A stretch of 64,000 bases of DNA from Providencia sp. (GTDB lineage: Bacteria > Pseudomonadota > Gammaproteobacteria > Enterobacterales > Enterobacteriaceae): positions 240,566 through 304,565 of the forward strand of contig NZ_DOEH01000009.1 of assembly GCF_003533305.1 (NCBI RefSeq). Direction: 5' to 3'. Within the stretch, counting starts at the first letter, position 1, and every line of letters begins with the position of its first letter. The notes under the pieces were generated by a model that saw only the letters and a program-made list of their open reading frames with translations, did no database searches and was not told where the DNA came from. Position numbers and translations under genes: made by a program. Positions 25,902 through 35,663 of the stretch are shown piece by piece.

Positions 25902-26927
25902 ATGTATAGTTTTTTAAATGATTATAACGAAATAGCACATCCTGCAGTAATGAAAGAGTTGAATGGCTTGGTTGGGCAGCGTTATGAAGGTTATGGCACA
26001 GATAAACTTTGCGCGAGTGTTGCGAAACAAATCAAAGAACGAATTGGAAGAGCAGACGCAGATATTCATTTTTTTAATGGCGGAACGATCACCAATTTAA
26101 CGGTGATTTCACATGTACTAAGGCCTCATCAAGCTGCGATTTCTGTGGATTCAGGACATATCTCAACTCATGAAACGGGGGCTATTGAAGCGACGGGCCA
26201 TAAAGTCATTACTGTACAGTCTGAGTCAGGAAAACTTACCCCACAACATATTCAAAAAGTGTTGAGCGAGAACGGGGATGAACATACGGTTCAAGCTAAA
26301 TTAGTCTATATTAGTAATTCAACAGAGATTGGTACGGTTTATCGTAAAAGTGAAATAGTTGCTTTACGTGAAATTTGTGATGCTAATGGTTTATTCCTAT
26401 TTATGGATGGCGCTCGTTTAGCATCCGGTTTGATGTCCAAATATAGTGACTTAACTATTGAGGATATTGCACAACTTACTGATATTTTTTATATCGGTGG
26501 AACTAAAATAGGTGCTTTTACTGGTGAAGTTTTAGTTATTGCTAATAGTGCGTTGAAATCTGATTTTCGCTTTAGCCTTAAACAAAAGGGCGGTTTACAG
26601 GCAAAAGGCTGGTTGCTTGCTGCACAATTCAAAGCTTTATTTGAAGATGATTTATACTTTAAATTAGGTCAACATGTGAATGATATGGCTTCACAGATTG
26701 CTATTTTCTTTAAAGATAATGGATTTGAATTTTTAGCACCAACAGAATCAAATCAAGTATTTGTGATCTTACCTAATGAATTAGCAAAAAAATTATTATC
26801 AAAATACGCATTAAATAAAATATGTGAACCAGAATCAGGTAAAACTTGTGTTCGTTTTTGTACGTCATGGTCAACTCGCCAACAAGATGTAGACGATTTT
26901 ATTTCTTCATTTAAGTTATTGCGCTAA
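25902..26927 (+). CDS. threonine aldolase-like PLP lyase
   Basis: 341 residues, fold type I PLP enzyme of the beta-eliminating lyase / L-threonine aldolase group. The PLP lysine is in YIGGTKIGAFTGE (near residue 205), the Asp in FMDGARLASG. The sequence differs from E. coli LtaE and belongs to a second family branch (MYSFLNDYNEIAHPAVM). It should cleave threonine or a beta-hydroxy amino acid to glycine and an aldehyde. Preceded by AGGTAG. Monocistronic. Confidence 0.88.
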   Translation: MYSFLNDYNEIAHPAVMKELNGLVGQRYEGYGTDKLCASVAKQIKERIGRADADIHFFNGGTITNLTVISHVLRPHQAAISVDSGHISTHETGAIEATGHKVITVQSESGKLTPQHIQKVLSENGDEHTVQAKLVYISNSTEIGTVYRKSEIVALREICDANGLFLFMDGARLASGLMSKYSDLTIEDIAQLTDIFYIGGTKIGAFTGEVLVIANSALKSDFRFSLKQKGGLQAKGWLLAAQFKALFEDDLYFKLGQHVNDMASQIAIFFKDNGFEFLAPTESNQVFVILPNELAKKLLSKYALNKICEPESGKTCVRFCTSWSTRQQDVDDFISSFKLLR

Positions 26928-26928
26928 T

Positions 26929-26952
26929 GATACTAAGAGTGAGCTTAGTATC
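26929..26952. terminator. hairpin between convergent aldolase and TetR genes
   Basis: GATACTAAG (26929-26937) pairs with CTTAGTATC (26944-26952). A second overlapping pairing AGAGTGA/TCACTCT is possible, so alternative folds may serve each strand. Confidence 0.6.
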
Positions 26953-26989
26953 GATTTGAGTTCACTCTCTTTTAAATTTGTCTTTCACA

Positions 26990-27583
26990 TCAATCCATAG
27001 GTTTAGCGATTAATAGTCCGCTTAGTAAGATATTCACAGTTTCAATACTTTGGTTAAGTCTACGATCACTATTTCCCTCAGCTATCCAGCAAGCTGCCTC
27101 TGACAATCCCCCATTAATGAGTAACGATAGCGCTCGAGGATTAACGTCAGCAATGTATTTTTGGTCAATAAGTTGGGTAATAATTTTTTCGACTTGTTCA
27201 ATACAACGAAGATTAGATTTTGCCAGTGTTTCACCAAGTACGGCTTTGGCATCACGTAATACAATTCTTTGATATTCAGGCTCTAATGCCATTTCCAGAT
27301 AGGCGTAACAGCGTTGACAAAAACTTGCCCATATATCAAGTGAACCATGGGTAATCGCATATAATCTATCATTCATTTCAGTATCAATTTGTTCCACAAC
27401 CGCAGCTAATAAGCCTTTTTTATCGCCAAAATGATGATAAAGAGCGCCTCTAGTTAGATCAGCACTTGCGGTTAAGTCATCCATTGAGGTTTCTGCGTAA
27501 CCAAAACGGCAGAAATAATCACGTGCGGTTGATAATAGAACAGCTCGTGTTTCTTCCATTTGTGCTTGAGTTCTTCTTGCCAT
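26990..27583 (-). CDS. TetR/AcrR-family repressor
   Basis: 197 residues from the ATG giving MARRTQAQMEETR, behind AGAGG; the longer upstream extension is not typical of the family. The helix-turn-helix (about 10-55) contains FGYAETSMDDL and TRGALYHHFGDKKGL. The C-terminal domain looks like AcrR/TtgR-type multidrug repressors. Divergent from an MFS exporter gene, with imperfect palindromes in the shared promoter region, so it probably represses that exporter and itself. Confidence 0.9.
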   Translation of the reverse strand: MARRTQAQMEETRAVLLSTARDYFCRFGYAETSMDDLTASADLTRGALYHHFGDKKGLLAAVVEQIDTEMNDRLYAITHGSLDIWASFCQRCYAYLEMALEPEYQRIVLRDAKAVLGETLAKSNLRCIEQVEKIITQLIDQKYIADVNPRALSLLINGGLSEAACWIAEGNSDRRLNQSIETVNILLSGLLIAKPMD

Positions 27584-27593
27584 GAAACCTCTT

Positions 27594-27664
27594 ACATACG
27601 TTATGTATAATTGTTTACATTCATCTCGTATCAATATATCATTTTTATACATACACTGCGTATA
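27594..27664. promoter_or_regulatory. divergent promoter region with imperfect TetR-type palindromes
   Basis: ACATA-CGT-TATGT at 27594-27606 and TATAC-N9-GTATA at 27646-27664 are short dyads in the 111-bp gap between the TetR and MFS start codons, in the style of AcrR sites. Arms are only five bases, so chance is not excluded. Confidence 0.4.
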
Positions 27665-27694
27665 TAAAGTTTAGTATTAACTATGGAGATATTA

Positions 27695-28906
27695 ATGATA
27701 AGCCGTTACCAAGAAATTTTTCGAGCACCGGGAAGTAACCACTTTGTTATTGCTGGCTTTTTAGCGCGCTTAGCATTACCTATGATGGGAATTGGCATTA
27801 TTACAATGTTATCTCAATTAAGAGGAAGCTATACATTAGCAGGAGCAGTAGCTGCAACTTTTGTCTTAACTTATGCCTTATTATCTCCAGCAATATCTCG
27901 TTTAGTGGATAGGCATGGACAATTTTATATATTACCTCGAGTCACTATTATTAGCGCTGTAGGTATCAGTATTATATTAATGGCAACATGGTTTGAATTA
28001 TCAAACTTATGGTTATTTATAGGTGCCTTTGGGGCAGGTTTTATGCCAAGCATGTCAGCAATGGTGAGGGCAAGATGGACTGCTATTTATAAAGGTCAGC
28101 CTATTTTACAAACAGCCTATTCGTTAGAAACCGTTTTTGATGATGTGACATTTATTACAGGGCCGCCTTTATCTGTTGGTATAACAGTCGCGTTATTTCC
28201 TCAAGCAGGGTTACTTGTTGCTATGGTTTTACTTATCATTGGGGTAGGACTTTTGGTATTTCAACGTAGTACTGAACCCAGTATCTTAAAATATGTTGGC
28301 ATGGAGTCAGATAATAAGTCGATTTTACGGATAACCGGCTTACAACTATTAATTGGGCTAATGATCTCTCTAGGCATTATTGTTGGGTCAGTGGATATTC
28401 TCAGTGTTACATTAGCGGAACAGCAAAATCAACCCGCTGCAGCTAGCCTCGTATTATCTGCTTATGCAGTCGGCTCTTGCTTTATGGGACTTATTTTTGG
28501 TGCGCTCACGTTATCGACGCCATTGCCTCGCTTATTATTTATAAGCGGATTATTAACGCTATTATCTATCGTCCCGTTACTATGGGTTGATAGTATTATC
28601 TCTTTATCCATCGTTGTTTTTATTTCAGGATTATTTTTTGCACCAACCATGATTATTGCGATGTCATTAGTCGAAAATATTATACCTGCAAATAGATTAA
28701 CTGAGGGTATGACCTGGTTACTTGCTGGTTTAAATATTGGTGTTGCGATAGGCGCAGTTTTATCAGGGAAAGTGGTTGATACTTTTGCCATAGACTACGG
28801 TTATTATGTTGCTATTGGAGGAGGAGTATTGGTATTAGTTGCCTCCACGTTTAGTTATTTTCAATTAACTTGTCATTATCATTCTGTGTCTAATCTAGGT
28901 GAATAA
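27695..28906 (+). CDS. MFS transporter
   Basis: 403 residues with twelve hydrophobic segments. Start at 27695 because GGAG lies six bases upstream; an earlier ATG at 27683 overlaps that site. FLARLALPMMGIGI and VARL-type loop SRLVDRHGQFYIL mark the N-terminal half, and the second half has a long VAIGGGVLVLVAS tail. Exporter of unknown substrate, probably controlled by the divergent TetR repressor. Confidence 0.85.
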   Translation: MISRYQEIFRAPGSNHFVIAGFLARLALPMMGIGIITMLSQLRGSYTLAGAVAATFVLTYALLSPAISRLVDRHGQFYILPRVTIISAVGISIILMATWFELSNLWLFIGAFGAGFMPSMSAMVRARWTAIYKGQPILQTAYSLETVFDDVTFITGPPLSVGITVALFPQAGLLVAMVLLIIGVGLLVFQRSTEPSILKYVGMESDNKSILRITGLQLLIGLMISLGIIVGSVDILSVTLAEQQNQPAAASLVLSAYAVGSCFMGLIFGALTLSTPLPRLLFISGLLTLLSIVPLLWVDSIISLSIVVFISGLFFAPTMIIAMSLVENIIPANRLTEGMTWLLAGLNIGVAIGAVLSGKVVDTFAIDYGYYVAIGGGVLVLVASTFSYFQLTCHYHSVSNLGE

Positions 28907-28954
28907 GATTTAAATTGAATTTAAAAGACATCAGTACAGCTAAAGTGCAGTTAA

Positions 28955-29017
28955 TTACCTCATAACCTAAGGCAAAAATGTTAGTATATCGCCATATTAA
29001 TTTAGTGAATGAGGTAA
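28955..29017 (+). promoter_or_regulatory. leader able to pair with the Shine-Dalgarno of the acetyltransferase gene
   Basis: TTACCTCAT (28955-28963) is the exact complement of ATGAGGTAA (29009-29017), which contains the GAGGT ribosome-binding site of the gene at 29022. If both are in the transcript, a hairpin with a 45-nt loop would hide the site. Confidence 0.35.
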
Positions 29018-29021
29018 CCAG

Positions 29022-29513
29022 ATGCACTCCCCAGTATTTAGACACGCAACATTAAACGATGCTGAGCATTGTTATGCGATTGAAGTAGGATCTTATGAAG
29101 GTGACGAAGCGGCAACGCTTGAAAAAATAACGACACGTATTCACCAGTATCCTGAAGGTTTCCTGTGTATGGAAATAGATGATGAAGTTATTGGCTTTAT
29201 TAACGCAGGCTGCGCATGGGATGTGGTGATGTCTGATGAAGAGTTTAAAGAACTTATTGGTCATGACCCCAAAGCACCTAATGTAGTGATTATGTCGGTG
29301 GTCATTCATCCTAAATACCAAGGAAAAGGGTATTCATCATTGTTAATGAAAGAATTTATTTCATTGATGCAAAAAGATGATAAACAAACGATTCATCTCA
29401 TGTGCAAAGAACAACATGTCGACCTTTATAAACATTTTGGCTATGAATATGTCAGACCTTCAGCCTCTGACCACGGCGGCATGGTATGGCATGAAATGGT
29501 AATGAAGTTTTAA
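29022..29513 (+). CDS. GNAT-family N-acetyltransferase
   Basis: 163 residues with one GNAT domain. The acetyl-CoA-binding turn is HPKYQGKGYSSLLM near residue 95-108, preceded by the strand VVIMSVVIH. The late FGYEYVRPSASDHGG pattern recalls the arylalkylamine-type acetyltransferases. Substrate unknown, cytosolic. GAGGT at 29011-29015 is the ribosome-binding site and may be masked by an upstream complement. Confidence 0.88.
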   Translation: MHSPVFRHATLNDAEHCYAIEVGSYEGDEAATLEKITTRIHQYPEGFLCMEIDDEVIGFINAGCAWDVVMSDEEFKELIGHDPKAPNVVIMSVVIHPKYQGKGYSSLLMKEFISLMQKDDKQTIHLMCKEQHVDLYKHFGYEYVRPSASDHGGMVWHEMVMKF

Positions 29514-29689
29514 TTATTAGTTCAACAGTCTTTCAGGAAAAAGTACATTAGTTCGGGTTTTCTAATTAAATTCGTCGTGTACTTTTGCTGCTTTTACGAT
29601 TTCTCGTATATCTTTATTCTTTCTTCGTCTGCAAACTGTTTATTAATAACTAAGTCGTTTTTGAGAATTAACTCTATTGAGAACTAACT

Positions 29690-30442
29690 ATGCCTTGGAC
29701 TTTCTCCCATCCTGCGATTGTTTTCCCATTAAAGCACTCTAGGTGGGGACAGTTTTTGAATTTACCCGCTCTAATTTTAGGTAGCTTAAGTCCAGATTTA
29801 CTCTATTCGTTCGGGTTATATCGTTTTGCGAGTACAGCTCACCATGTCGTTGGTTGGTTTTATACTGCATTTCCATTGTGTATTTTTATATATGTTATGG
29901 TTTATTTACTTATTGAGCCGTTAAAGCAAATCATTCCGTTTCCTATGCAAAAGAATAAGTTATGGAATAGACGCTATTTTTCTATCTTAATTGTATCTTT
30001 ATTTCTCGGAGCTATGACTCACATTATTTGGGATTCTTTTACCCATGAATCTGGCGCTGTTGTGAGAAATTTTTCACTATTGCAATTTAATTTTATTCAT
30101 ATGAGCGATAAACAAGAGATTGCGATTTATAAGCTACTTCAGCATATGGGGTCACTGCTAGGATTGATTTATCTTTGTTTTAAATATTATCAGTATCATA
30201 AAACGCAGCCAAATGTCACCCAGAAAGAAAACGCTATCAAACTTAAAAACTTATCCTATATTGCCGTAATTTCGGGGGGATTAGCGCTACCAGTGGCTTA
30301 TCATTTGACACCAAAGGTAACAAGTTTCCATTTTAATCGATTTGTTTATCTTGAACTGACTTTAACCGTACCTTTTTTCTTTGGGTTAGTCGTGATATTG
30401 GCACTTTTAAAACATAATCAATTACTCGGTCGTTACCATTAG
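29690..30442 (+). CDS. DUF4184 family membrane protein
   Basis: 250 residues. The N-terminus MPWTFSHPAIVFPL and the motif LGSLSPDLLY are typical of DUF4184. A second conserved region is GAMTHIIWDSFTHESG near residue 105. About six hydrophobic segments follow, so it is an inner-membrane protein. The conserved His/Asp residues resemble those of membrane hydrolases of the YdjM/phospholipase C-like group, but no activity is established. Stands alone. Confidence 0.85.
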   Translation: MPWTFSHPAIVFPLKHSRWGQFLNLPALILGSLSPDLLYSFGLYRFASTAHHVVGWFYTAFPLCIFIYVMVYLLIEPLKQIIPFPMQKNKLWNRRYFSILIVSLFLGAMTHIIWDSFTHESGAVVRNFSLLQFNFIHMSDKQEIAIYKLLQHMGSLLGLIYLCFKYYQYHKTQPNVTQKENAIKLKNLSYIAVISGGLALPVAYHLTPKVTSFHFNRFVYLELTLTVPFFFGLVVILALLKHNQLLGRYH

Positions 30443-30547
30443 GGAAATTATCTAAAAAATATTTTAAGACTAAGGTAACGGCAAACTGTCAATGCACAAT
30501 CATGTTATCATAACGGTAGATAGCATTAATAAACATGGAATAATAAT

Positions 30548-31009
30548 ATGTTGATATGGGTAGATGCGGATGCATGTCCTAAAGTAATTAAAGAAGTTTT
30601 ATATCGCGCCGCAGACAGAGAAAAAGTGCAAATTACTTTGGTAGCAAACCAGAGGCTCACGGTTCCACCTTCACCGTTTATTCGAACATTACAAGTCCCA
30701 GCAGGTTTTGATGTTGCAGACAATGAAATTGTTCTACGCGCTCAAGCAGGGGATTTAATTATCACCGCAGATATTCCGCTTGCTGCTGAAGTCATGGAAA
30801 AAGGGGCTATAGCACTTAATCCGCGAGGAGAACGTTATAGCGAAGCCACAATTAAAGAGCGACTCACTATCCGTGATTTTATGGATACGATGCGAGCAAG
30901 TGGTGTTCAGACGGGCGGCCCTGCAACGTTAAATCAACGCGATCGTCAGCAATTTGCCAACGAGTTAGATAAATGGTTATTGCATAGAAAAAAAACATTA
31001 AAAGCTTAG
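30548..31009 (+). CDS. yaiI: YaiI/YqxD family (UPF0178) protein
   Basis: 153 residues, collinear with E. coli YaiI ([49 protein letters not shown]). The conserved DADACP and aspartates suggest a PIN-like nuclease fold, but the biochemical role is unproven. Cytosolic, single gene. Confidence 0.93.
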   Translation: MLIWVDADACPKVIKEVLYRAADREKVQITLVANQRLTVPPSPFIRTLQVPAGFDVADNEIVLRAQAGDLIITADIPLAAEVMEKGAIALNPRGERYSEATIKERLTIRDFMDTMRASGVQTGGPATLNQRDRQQFANELDKWLLHRKKTLKA

Positions 31010-31126
31010 TGTTACTAGGTTCCAAAAAATTTTAATTTTGTGCAGTAAATGTGTATTTGCAAATAGAGTTACAGATAATTTCATGCTTATAATGGTCTTC
31101 AAATAAATTTGATGAAGAAAAAAATC

Positions 31127-31771
31127 ATGGATCCAATACACAGTATTATCGTGACTCTTTTTTTATTTATTCTCACTTTTTTTAACCCAGGCGCTAATTT
31201 ATTTATTGTTGTACAAACAACATTAAGCTCAGGTAAAAAGGCTGGTTTAACATGTGGTTACGGCGTTGTGTTAGGCAACGCTATATACTCTGGTCTCGGA
31301 TTGTTTGGCTTAGTCACTTTAATGTCAGAGTTTGGCTATTTATTTTCTTTAATTAAAATTTTAGGTGGTTTATACCTTCTTTATTATGCTATTAGTGTGT
31401 TTAAAAATAGGACGCAACTTAATTTATCTACACAAAATTCGTTAGAATCTTTTCCCGTAGTCACGTATTTTCGTCGAGGGCTCATTTCTGACCTTTCGAA
31501 CCCTCAAACTATTTTGTTTTTTATTAGTATCTTCTCAACCACCATTACCCCAACGACACCACTTTGGACCAAAATTATTATTTGGTTAGGGATTGTTATT
31601 GCTTCTTTAGTGTGGCGTATTATTTTATGTCAGACATTTTCATTGTCATCAGTTAGGCGAACATATTCTCGTATTCATAAGGTAGTTGGAAAAATTGTTG
31701 GTTTCATTCTTGGGGGGCTAGCAACGCGATTAATTTACCAAGGGATATCTGAGTTAGTTTTCAGAAAATAG
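31127..31771 (+). CDS. LysE/RhtB-family amino-acid exporter
   Basis: 214 residues from the ATG giving MDPIHSI; an ATG five codons earlier is the alternative and neither has a strong Shine-Dalgarno. Six hydrophobic segments. The family pattern after the first segment, NPGANLFIVVQTTLSSGKK, corresponds to the PGP(D/N) motif of RhtB/RhtC/YfiK. Inner-membrane exporter of amino acids or derivatives; substrate not predictable. Confidence 0.88.
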   Translation: MDPIHSIIVTLFLFILTFFNPGANLFIVVQTTLSSGKKAGLTCGYGVVLGNAIYSGLGLFGLVTLMSEFGYLFSLIKILGGLYLLYYAISVFKNRTQLNLSTQNSLESFPVVTYFRRGLISDLSNPQTILFFISIFSTTITPTTPLWTKIIIWLGIVIASLVWRIILCQTFSLSSVRRTYSRIHKVVGKIVGFILGGLATRLIYQGISELVFRK

Positions 31772-32137
31772 ATTTTAATATTAAGTAGTTTGACGTTTAA
31801 GTTCTATCTGTTTGAGTATACTTATCTCGATGTCTAGTTCACTACTTTAATAGGGATAAATAGCGGTAATATCCATTTTTTCTTGCTGTGTTGTGATGTG
31901 AAAATTCTGATAGTACCAATTGTAGTCGCTATAATGGTCCATAGAAATAGCCCATTAGTAGGGGCGGTGATATTTTAATTATGCCATCCTAGGTTTAAAT
32001 AGAACGCACTGATAATGCTATTTATTTTCTTATTAAACCTAAATGAAGAAAGCACTTCACTATCAACTGATAAAGAAGTGCTTTAGCGGTATCGAATATA
32101 AGATTTTTATATTAAAACAGCACCTTTAATTCTGGTT
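31772..32137. other. intergenic region, 366 bp
   Basis: Between the convergent LysE-type and YdcF-type genes. Contains a 10-bp terminator stem near its right end and a looser inverted repeat TTTAAACC-type pair around 31990 and 32031. No gene or RNA recognised. Confidence 0.5.
32049..32084. terminator. hairpin terminator of the YdcF-type gene
   Basis: AAAGCACTTC (32049-32058) pairs perfectly with GAAGTGCTTT (32075-32084). On the minus strand it is followed by TTTC-rich sequence, so it probably ends the gene at 32138-33265. Confidence 0.65.
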
Positions 32138-33265
32138 TTAACGTTCTTCAAGCGGATAGCTACGGAAACTCCATAAACCTAAAGCTTTCAGACCATCGCG
32201 GTAAATTCCTTGAATATCTTTTTGGCTAACCTTTTGTAATTCAGCCAGTGGTTTATCTAAAGCAACAATGCCATAGAATTGAATATCACGTGGACCAGTT
32301 TCCCAGCTCGCTAAAGTAAAAATAGCATCCGCTCGGCGAATATGGCTGCCAGAGCTAATAAGTACCGTATTTTTTATGCGGTGCTTAGCCAAAGCATATC
32401 GACTATAAAGTGCATTTTCTACTGTTGTGCGAGCATAGTTATCTTGATAAATACGTTTTCCATCGATACCATTTTTTAATAACCAATCCGCCATAAGTTT
32501 TCCTTCAGTTTTATTATTCTGAGGCACACCACCCGTGACTAATATAATTGAATCAGGGAGTTCTTTAGCGATTTGTAACGTTTTTTCTAATCGTTTTATT
32601 AAAATGTCATGCATGCTTCCGTCTGGATTAAGCGCATACCCTAATGTCACAATGGCTGTGTTATCACCGCTTTCACGTAGTTGTTTTTGCAATTCAGGAG
32701 AAAGATTATCGGTAATTGGCATTGTAGTAACGCGATCGATAACTTTATAAAACTCAGCTAACTCCAACGCTTTATTTGGATTTAATTCATTTAATTTTTT
32801 TAGATAACTTTCACTATCTTGAGTTTTACCGGCAAATCGGGACCAAGCTGATAGATAAATTAGCGCATCAATATCATCAGGAGCAACGTCAAGAATATCA
32901 CGGTAAATAGTCAGTGCTTTTTCAACATCATTATTGTAGATATATGCACTTGCAGCACTGAAGAGTAGATCTACGCGATAAGGTTCAAGCTTATGAGCTT
33001 GTAACAGTTTTTGTGCCACAATTTCAAGGTTAGATGGTAGCTTTCCGGTAAAACCAGCATCAGAAACTCGTGATGGATTTTTGAATGCTTGTAGTGCTTC
33101 ATTCACCAGTAAATCAACTGTTTGGCGCTGAGTAACATAATCCGTATAATTTGCTTGCGGTGCAATAACTGTGGGCGCTGCGATACCTTGAAATGAAAGT
33201 GCTAAGCCAACAGCAAGTGCTGCGATTGTTTTCACCTGAAAGCGATTCGTAAAAGGTTTATACAT
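32138..33265 (-). CDS. ElyC/SanA/YdcF-family (DUF218) envelope protein with TPR-like region
   Basis: 375 residues. Start at 33265 with AAGGAAA upstream; a longer upstream extension would bury the signal peptide. Signal peptide about 1-30 (ALAVGLALSFQGIAA). Residues about 90-190 form TPR-like helices (LEPYRVDLLFSAASAYIY and VAPDDIDALIYLSAW). The C-terminal half is a DUF218 domain with TLGYALNPDGSM, ILVTGGVPQNNKTEG and SSGSHIRRADAIF. Relatives act in envelope or peptidoglycan-precursor homeostasis. Predicted periplasmic; activity unknown. Confidence 0.85.
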   Translation of the reverse strand: MYKPFTNRFQVKTIAALAVGLALSFQGIAAPTVIAPQANYTDYVTQRQTVDLLVNEALQAFKNPSRVSDAGFTGKLPSNLEIVAQKLLQAHKLEPYRVDLLFSAASAYIYNNDVEKALTIYRDILDVAPDDIDALIYLSAWSRFAGKTQDSESYLKKLNELNPNKALELAEFYKVIDRVTTMPITDNLSPELQKQLRESGDNTAIVTLGYALNPDGSMHDILIKRLEKTLQIAKELPDSIILVTGGVPQNNKTEGKLMADWLLKNGIDGKRIYQDNYARTTVENALYSRYALAKHRIKNTVLISSGSHIRRADAIFTLASWETGPRDIQFYGIVALDKPLAELQKVSQKDIQGIYRDGLKALGLWSFRSYPLEER

Positions 33266-33609
33266 GGTTATTTTCCTTTTAAAATTAAGTTTCTTTTTAT
33301 ATGTGCTTGCAAAACAATATGATAGTAACAAAGGTTTTATTGAATTAGGAAAGTAACAGTGAGAAATCAAATACAGATCTCATTAATTCTTATCGAAAAA
33401 TAAGATAGGATACTTCGATAAAGGAAAGTACCTACTGAAATCATAGGTAAACGCAGTTTACCCTTACAATTTCATTGTAAGGGTTTTGATAAAGAATTCT
33501 TTGAATGGTAGGTTAACTAGTAAGAAAATAAGTCATGACGTTTGAAGATCTGTCTCTGCTTGCATTGATCCATTGACCGTTAATTAGATCAAAATAGATA
33601 CTTTATACA
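33266..33609. other. intergenic region, 344 bp, with two adjoining hairpins
   Basis: Holds the promoter of the YdcF-type gene on the left. At 33446-33462 GGTAAAC-GCA-GTTTACC forms a small stem, directly joined to CCCTTACAA/TTGTAAGGG (33461-33483) followed by TTTT. The two stems share two bases. No coding sequence is seen. Confidence 0.5.
33461..33487 (+). terminator. rho-independent terminator-like hairpin with no upstream gene
   Basis: Nine-base stem CCCTTACAA with TTGTAAGGG, 5-nt loop, then TTTTG. Reading rightwards, no annotated gene precedes it, so it could end a short untranslated RNA; it is also downstream of selU on the other strand. Confidence 0.5.
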
Positions 33610-34698
33610 TTAGCAGCTAATGAGCCACTGCATAACTTCTTCATAAGTGCCCTTGAATACGATTCGGTCTTCTTTTTTACTCAATTGGTAGCGATACATC
33701 GGGTCATAATATTCAATAAGTAAAGGGCATAACCATGCAAAATGAGCTTCCGTATTACCATTTGTTTTTTGTTCTGCGAGGGCGTTATCTAGCAAATTAG
33801 TTAATTCGACGGCTCGTTGTGACCCCAAACGCTTACGGATCGCTGATAATCCGTGGTGGAGATATTCACTATAAGCAGCCCATCCTTTTTCATCACCATA
33901 GGTGATTAAAAAATCATGAGTCATTCGGTCAAAATATTCTTCTTTTAATCGTTCAATTCGACGTTCAAAAGGATCTTCAACAACAGCAATAGTCGCTTTT
34001 TCCATTTGAATGCGTAAAGGATCGGGAATGCTATTGGCTCCGATAGCGCGACCTTCATCTTCTAATATCCAGTGAGTTTGTTGGTCTGCTTTTTTAAGCA
34101 TTGCAATCGCAAGATGATTTTCGAAAGTGGCTTGGCGAAACTGTTCTTCTAGCGTACGGCCAAAAGAAGAACCACGATGCCGAGCAATACCTTCGAGATT
34201 AATACCATTAGCTAGGTCTCGAACAAGTGTTGTTTTTCCACTGCCAGTACATCCACCAATTAACGTAATCGGGCGCTGTGATAAATTATTTATCGCATCA
34301 ATTGTTGTTTGGCGTAAGGCTTTATAGCCACCAATAATGAGAGGGTAATCAATCCCAATGTCTTTCAACCATTGCTGAACAATATGCGAACGCATACCGC
34401 CTCTAGCACAACAAATATATCCTTGGGGAAAGCGATGGCACGCTTCACGCCATGCCGCTAGGCGGTTATCACGAATATCACCCTTAACCAATTGGTGACC
34501 GAGAGCCACCGCTTTTTCCGAACCATGCTGCTTATAGCAAGTTCCTACCGCAGCACGCTCTTCGTCATCCATCAACGGTAAGTTGTAAGCGGAAGGCATT
34601 GAACCTTGATAAAATTCAATTGGTGCTCGCACATCGATTAAAGGGGTGTCTAAGGTCAGGATTTGACGAATATTTTGAGGCGATGGGACTAATTCCAT
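33610..34698 (-). CDS. selU: tRNA 2-selenouridine synthase SelU (MnmH)
   Basis: 362 residues. N-terminal rhodanese domain with the catalytic Cys in [10 protein letters not shown] (near residue 97). C-terminal P-loop domain with [11 protein letters not shown] (about 147-157). The enzyme uses selenophosphate to convert 2-thiouridine at the wobble position of glutamate, lysine and glutamine tRNAs to 2-selenouridine via a geranylated intermediate. Similar to E. coli YbbB over its whole length. Monocistronic on the minus strand. Confidence 0.95.
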   Translation of the reverse strand: MELVPSPQNIRQILTLDTPLIDVRAPIEFYQGSMPSAYNLPLMDDEERAAVGTCYKQHGSEKAVALGHQLVKGDIRDNRLAAWREACHRFPQGYICCARGGMRSHIVQQWLKDIGIDYPLIIGGYKALRQTTIDAINNLSQRPITLIGGCTGSGKTTLVRDLANGINLEGIARHRGSSFGRTLEEQFRQATFENHLAIAMLKKADQQTHWILEDEGRAIGANSIPDPLRIQMEKATIAVVEDPFERRIERLKEEYFDRMTHDFLITYGDEKGWAAYSEYLHHGLSAIRKRLGSQRAVELTNLLDNALAEQKTNGNTEAHFAWLCPLLIEYYDPMYRYQLSKKEDRIVFKGTYEEVMQWLISC

Positions 34699-34956
34699 AA
34701 TAAAGGCTGTGATATCAATTCAGATTGTAATGGGCTTTATTATACTCCGAATCCTATTTGATGGCACGCAGCGATGATAGTGGTTACCATTTTATTATGA
34801 AAAAATTTTATGTCTAACCTTATATTCTTCATAATTAAATGATAAAGAATTGAAAAATAAACCGAGTTTCATGTCAAATTTGTATTAAAAATTTCGTTAG
34901 TAATTTCAAAAGTGTTATATTGATTATAGACATCTCAACATGAGTAGGGTAATACA

Positions 34957-35220
34957 ATGAAAATGCTAACGATTCAAGAAATGACCGAAGCTCAGAAGAT
35001 GCAAGTTAAAACACGGCTGGGCCAGGAAAGGAAAAGACTAGGACGTGAATTAACAAACGCAGAAAACAATAAAGTTAAAGATCAAATAATCCTCGAAATC
35101 TCAACCGAAGTTGAAAAAGCCGCTAAAAAAGTTAGAGCTCAAAAGAAAAAAGATAAACTAGTTTCTAGTGATGAGACCTTTAGTTGGTCATCTAAAAATC
35201 ATAGTCGAGGGTATCGTTAA
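34957..35220 (+). CDS. yjbD: YjbD-like small protein (DUF3811)
   Basis: 87 residues, close to the 90 of E. coli YjbD, with the same EMTEAQ start region, the basic lysine-rich middle, and the C-terminal FSWSSKNHSRGYR. Very basic and helical, which suggests a nucleic-acid or ribosome partner, but no function is known. Monocistronic, closed by a terminator at 35234-35253. Confidence 0.85.
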   Translation: MKMLTIQEMTEAQKMQVKTRLGQERKRLGRELTNAENNKVKDQIILEISTEVEKAAKKVRAQKKKDKLVSSDETFSWSSKNHSRGYR

Positions 35221-35233
35221 AACAACCCGCTTA

Positions 35234-35253
35234 AAAGCCCTGAGAAGGGCTTT
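35234..35253 (+). terminator. rho-independent terminator after yjbD
   Basis: AAAGCCC (35234-35240) and GGGCTTT (35247-35253), 6-nt loop. The T-run is short. Confidence 0.7.
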
Positions 35254-35384
35254 ATAGTTTCCATGACCCACGCTGCAAGTAATATCAAACAAATTATCCG
35301 TAGTGATTTTATATAGATATTCATACCCGATAATAATTAACCGGCTCTCTAAACTAGGACTAAAATTTTCAGAAACATTGCTTT

Positions 35385-35663
35385 TTACTTTCTAGGTAAG
35401 CCCCAAGGGTCAAAATCATTTCCATTTGATTTATCAATAAGATCATCCTCAAGGGAATCGAGATAAAGTGCTTCGACTTCTGCGCGAGCCCATGGTGTAC
35501 GGCGAAGAAACTTTAAACTTGATTTAACACTGGGGTCTTTTTTAAAACAATTAATATTGACCAATTTCCCCAGCTCACTCCAACCATATCTTGCCACTAA
35601 AGCATTGACCTGCATTTCAAGCGTTACGCCATGTAAAGGATCTTTATTTAAATGTTCGGTCAT
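35385..35663 (-). CDS. VF530-family (DUF2132) small protein
   Basis: 92 residues. Matches the VF530 family: [45 protein letters not shown]. The family has a helical fold proposed to bind DNA; a function has not been shown. Cytosolic and monocistronic. Confidence 0.88.
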   Translation of the reverse strand: MTEHLNKDPLHGVTLEMQVNALVARYGWSELGKLVNINCFKKDPSVKSSLKFLRRTPWARAEVEALYLDSLEDDLIDKSNGNDFDPWGLPRK

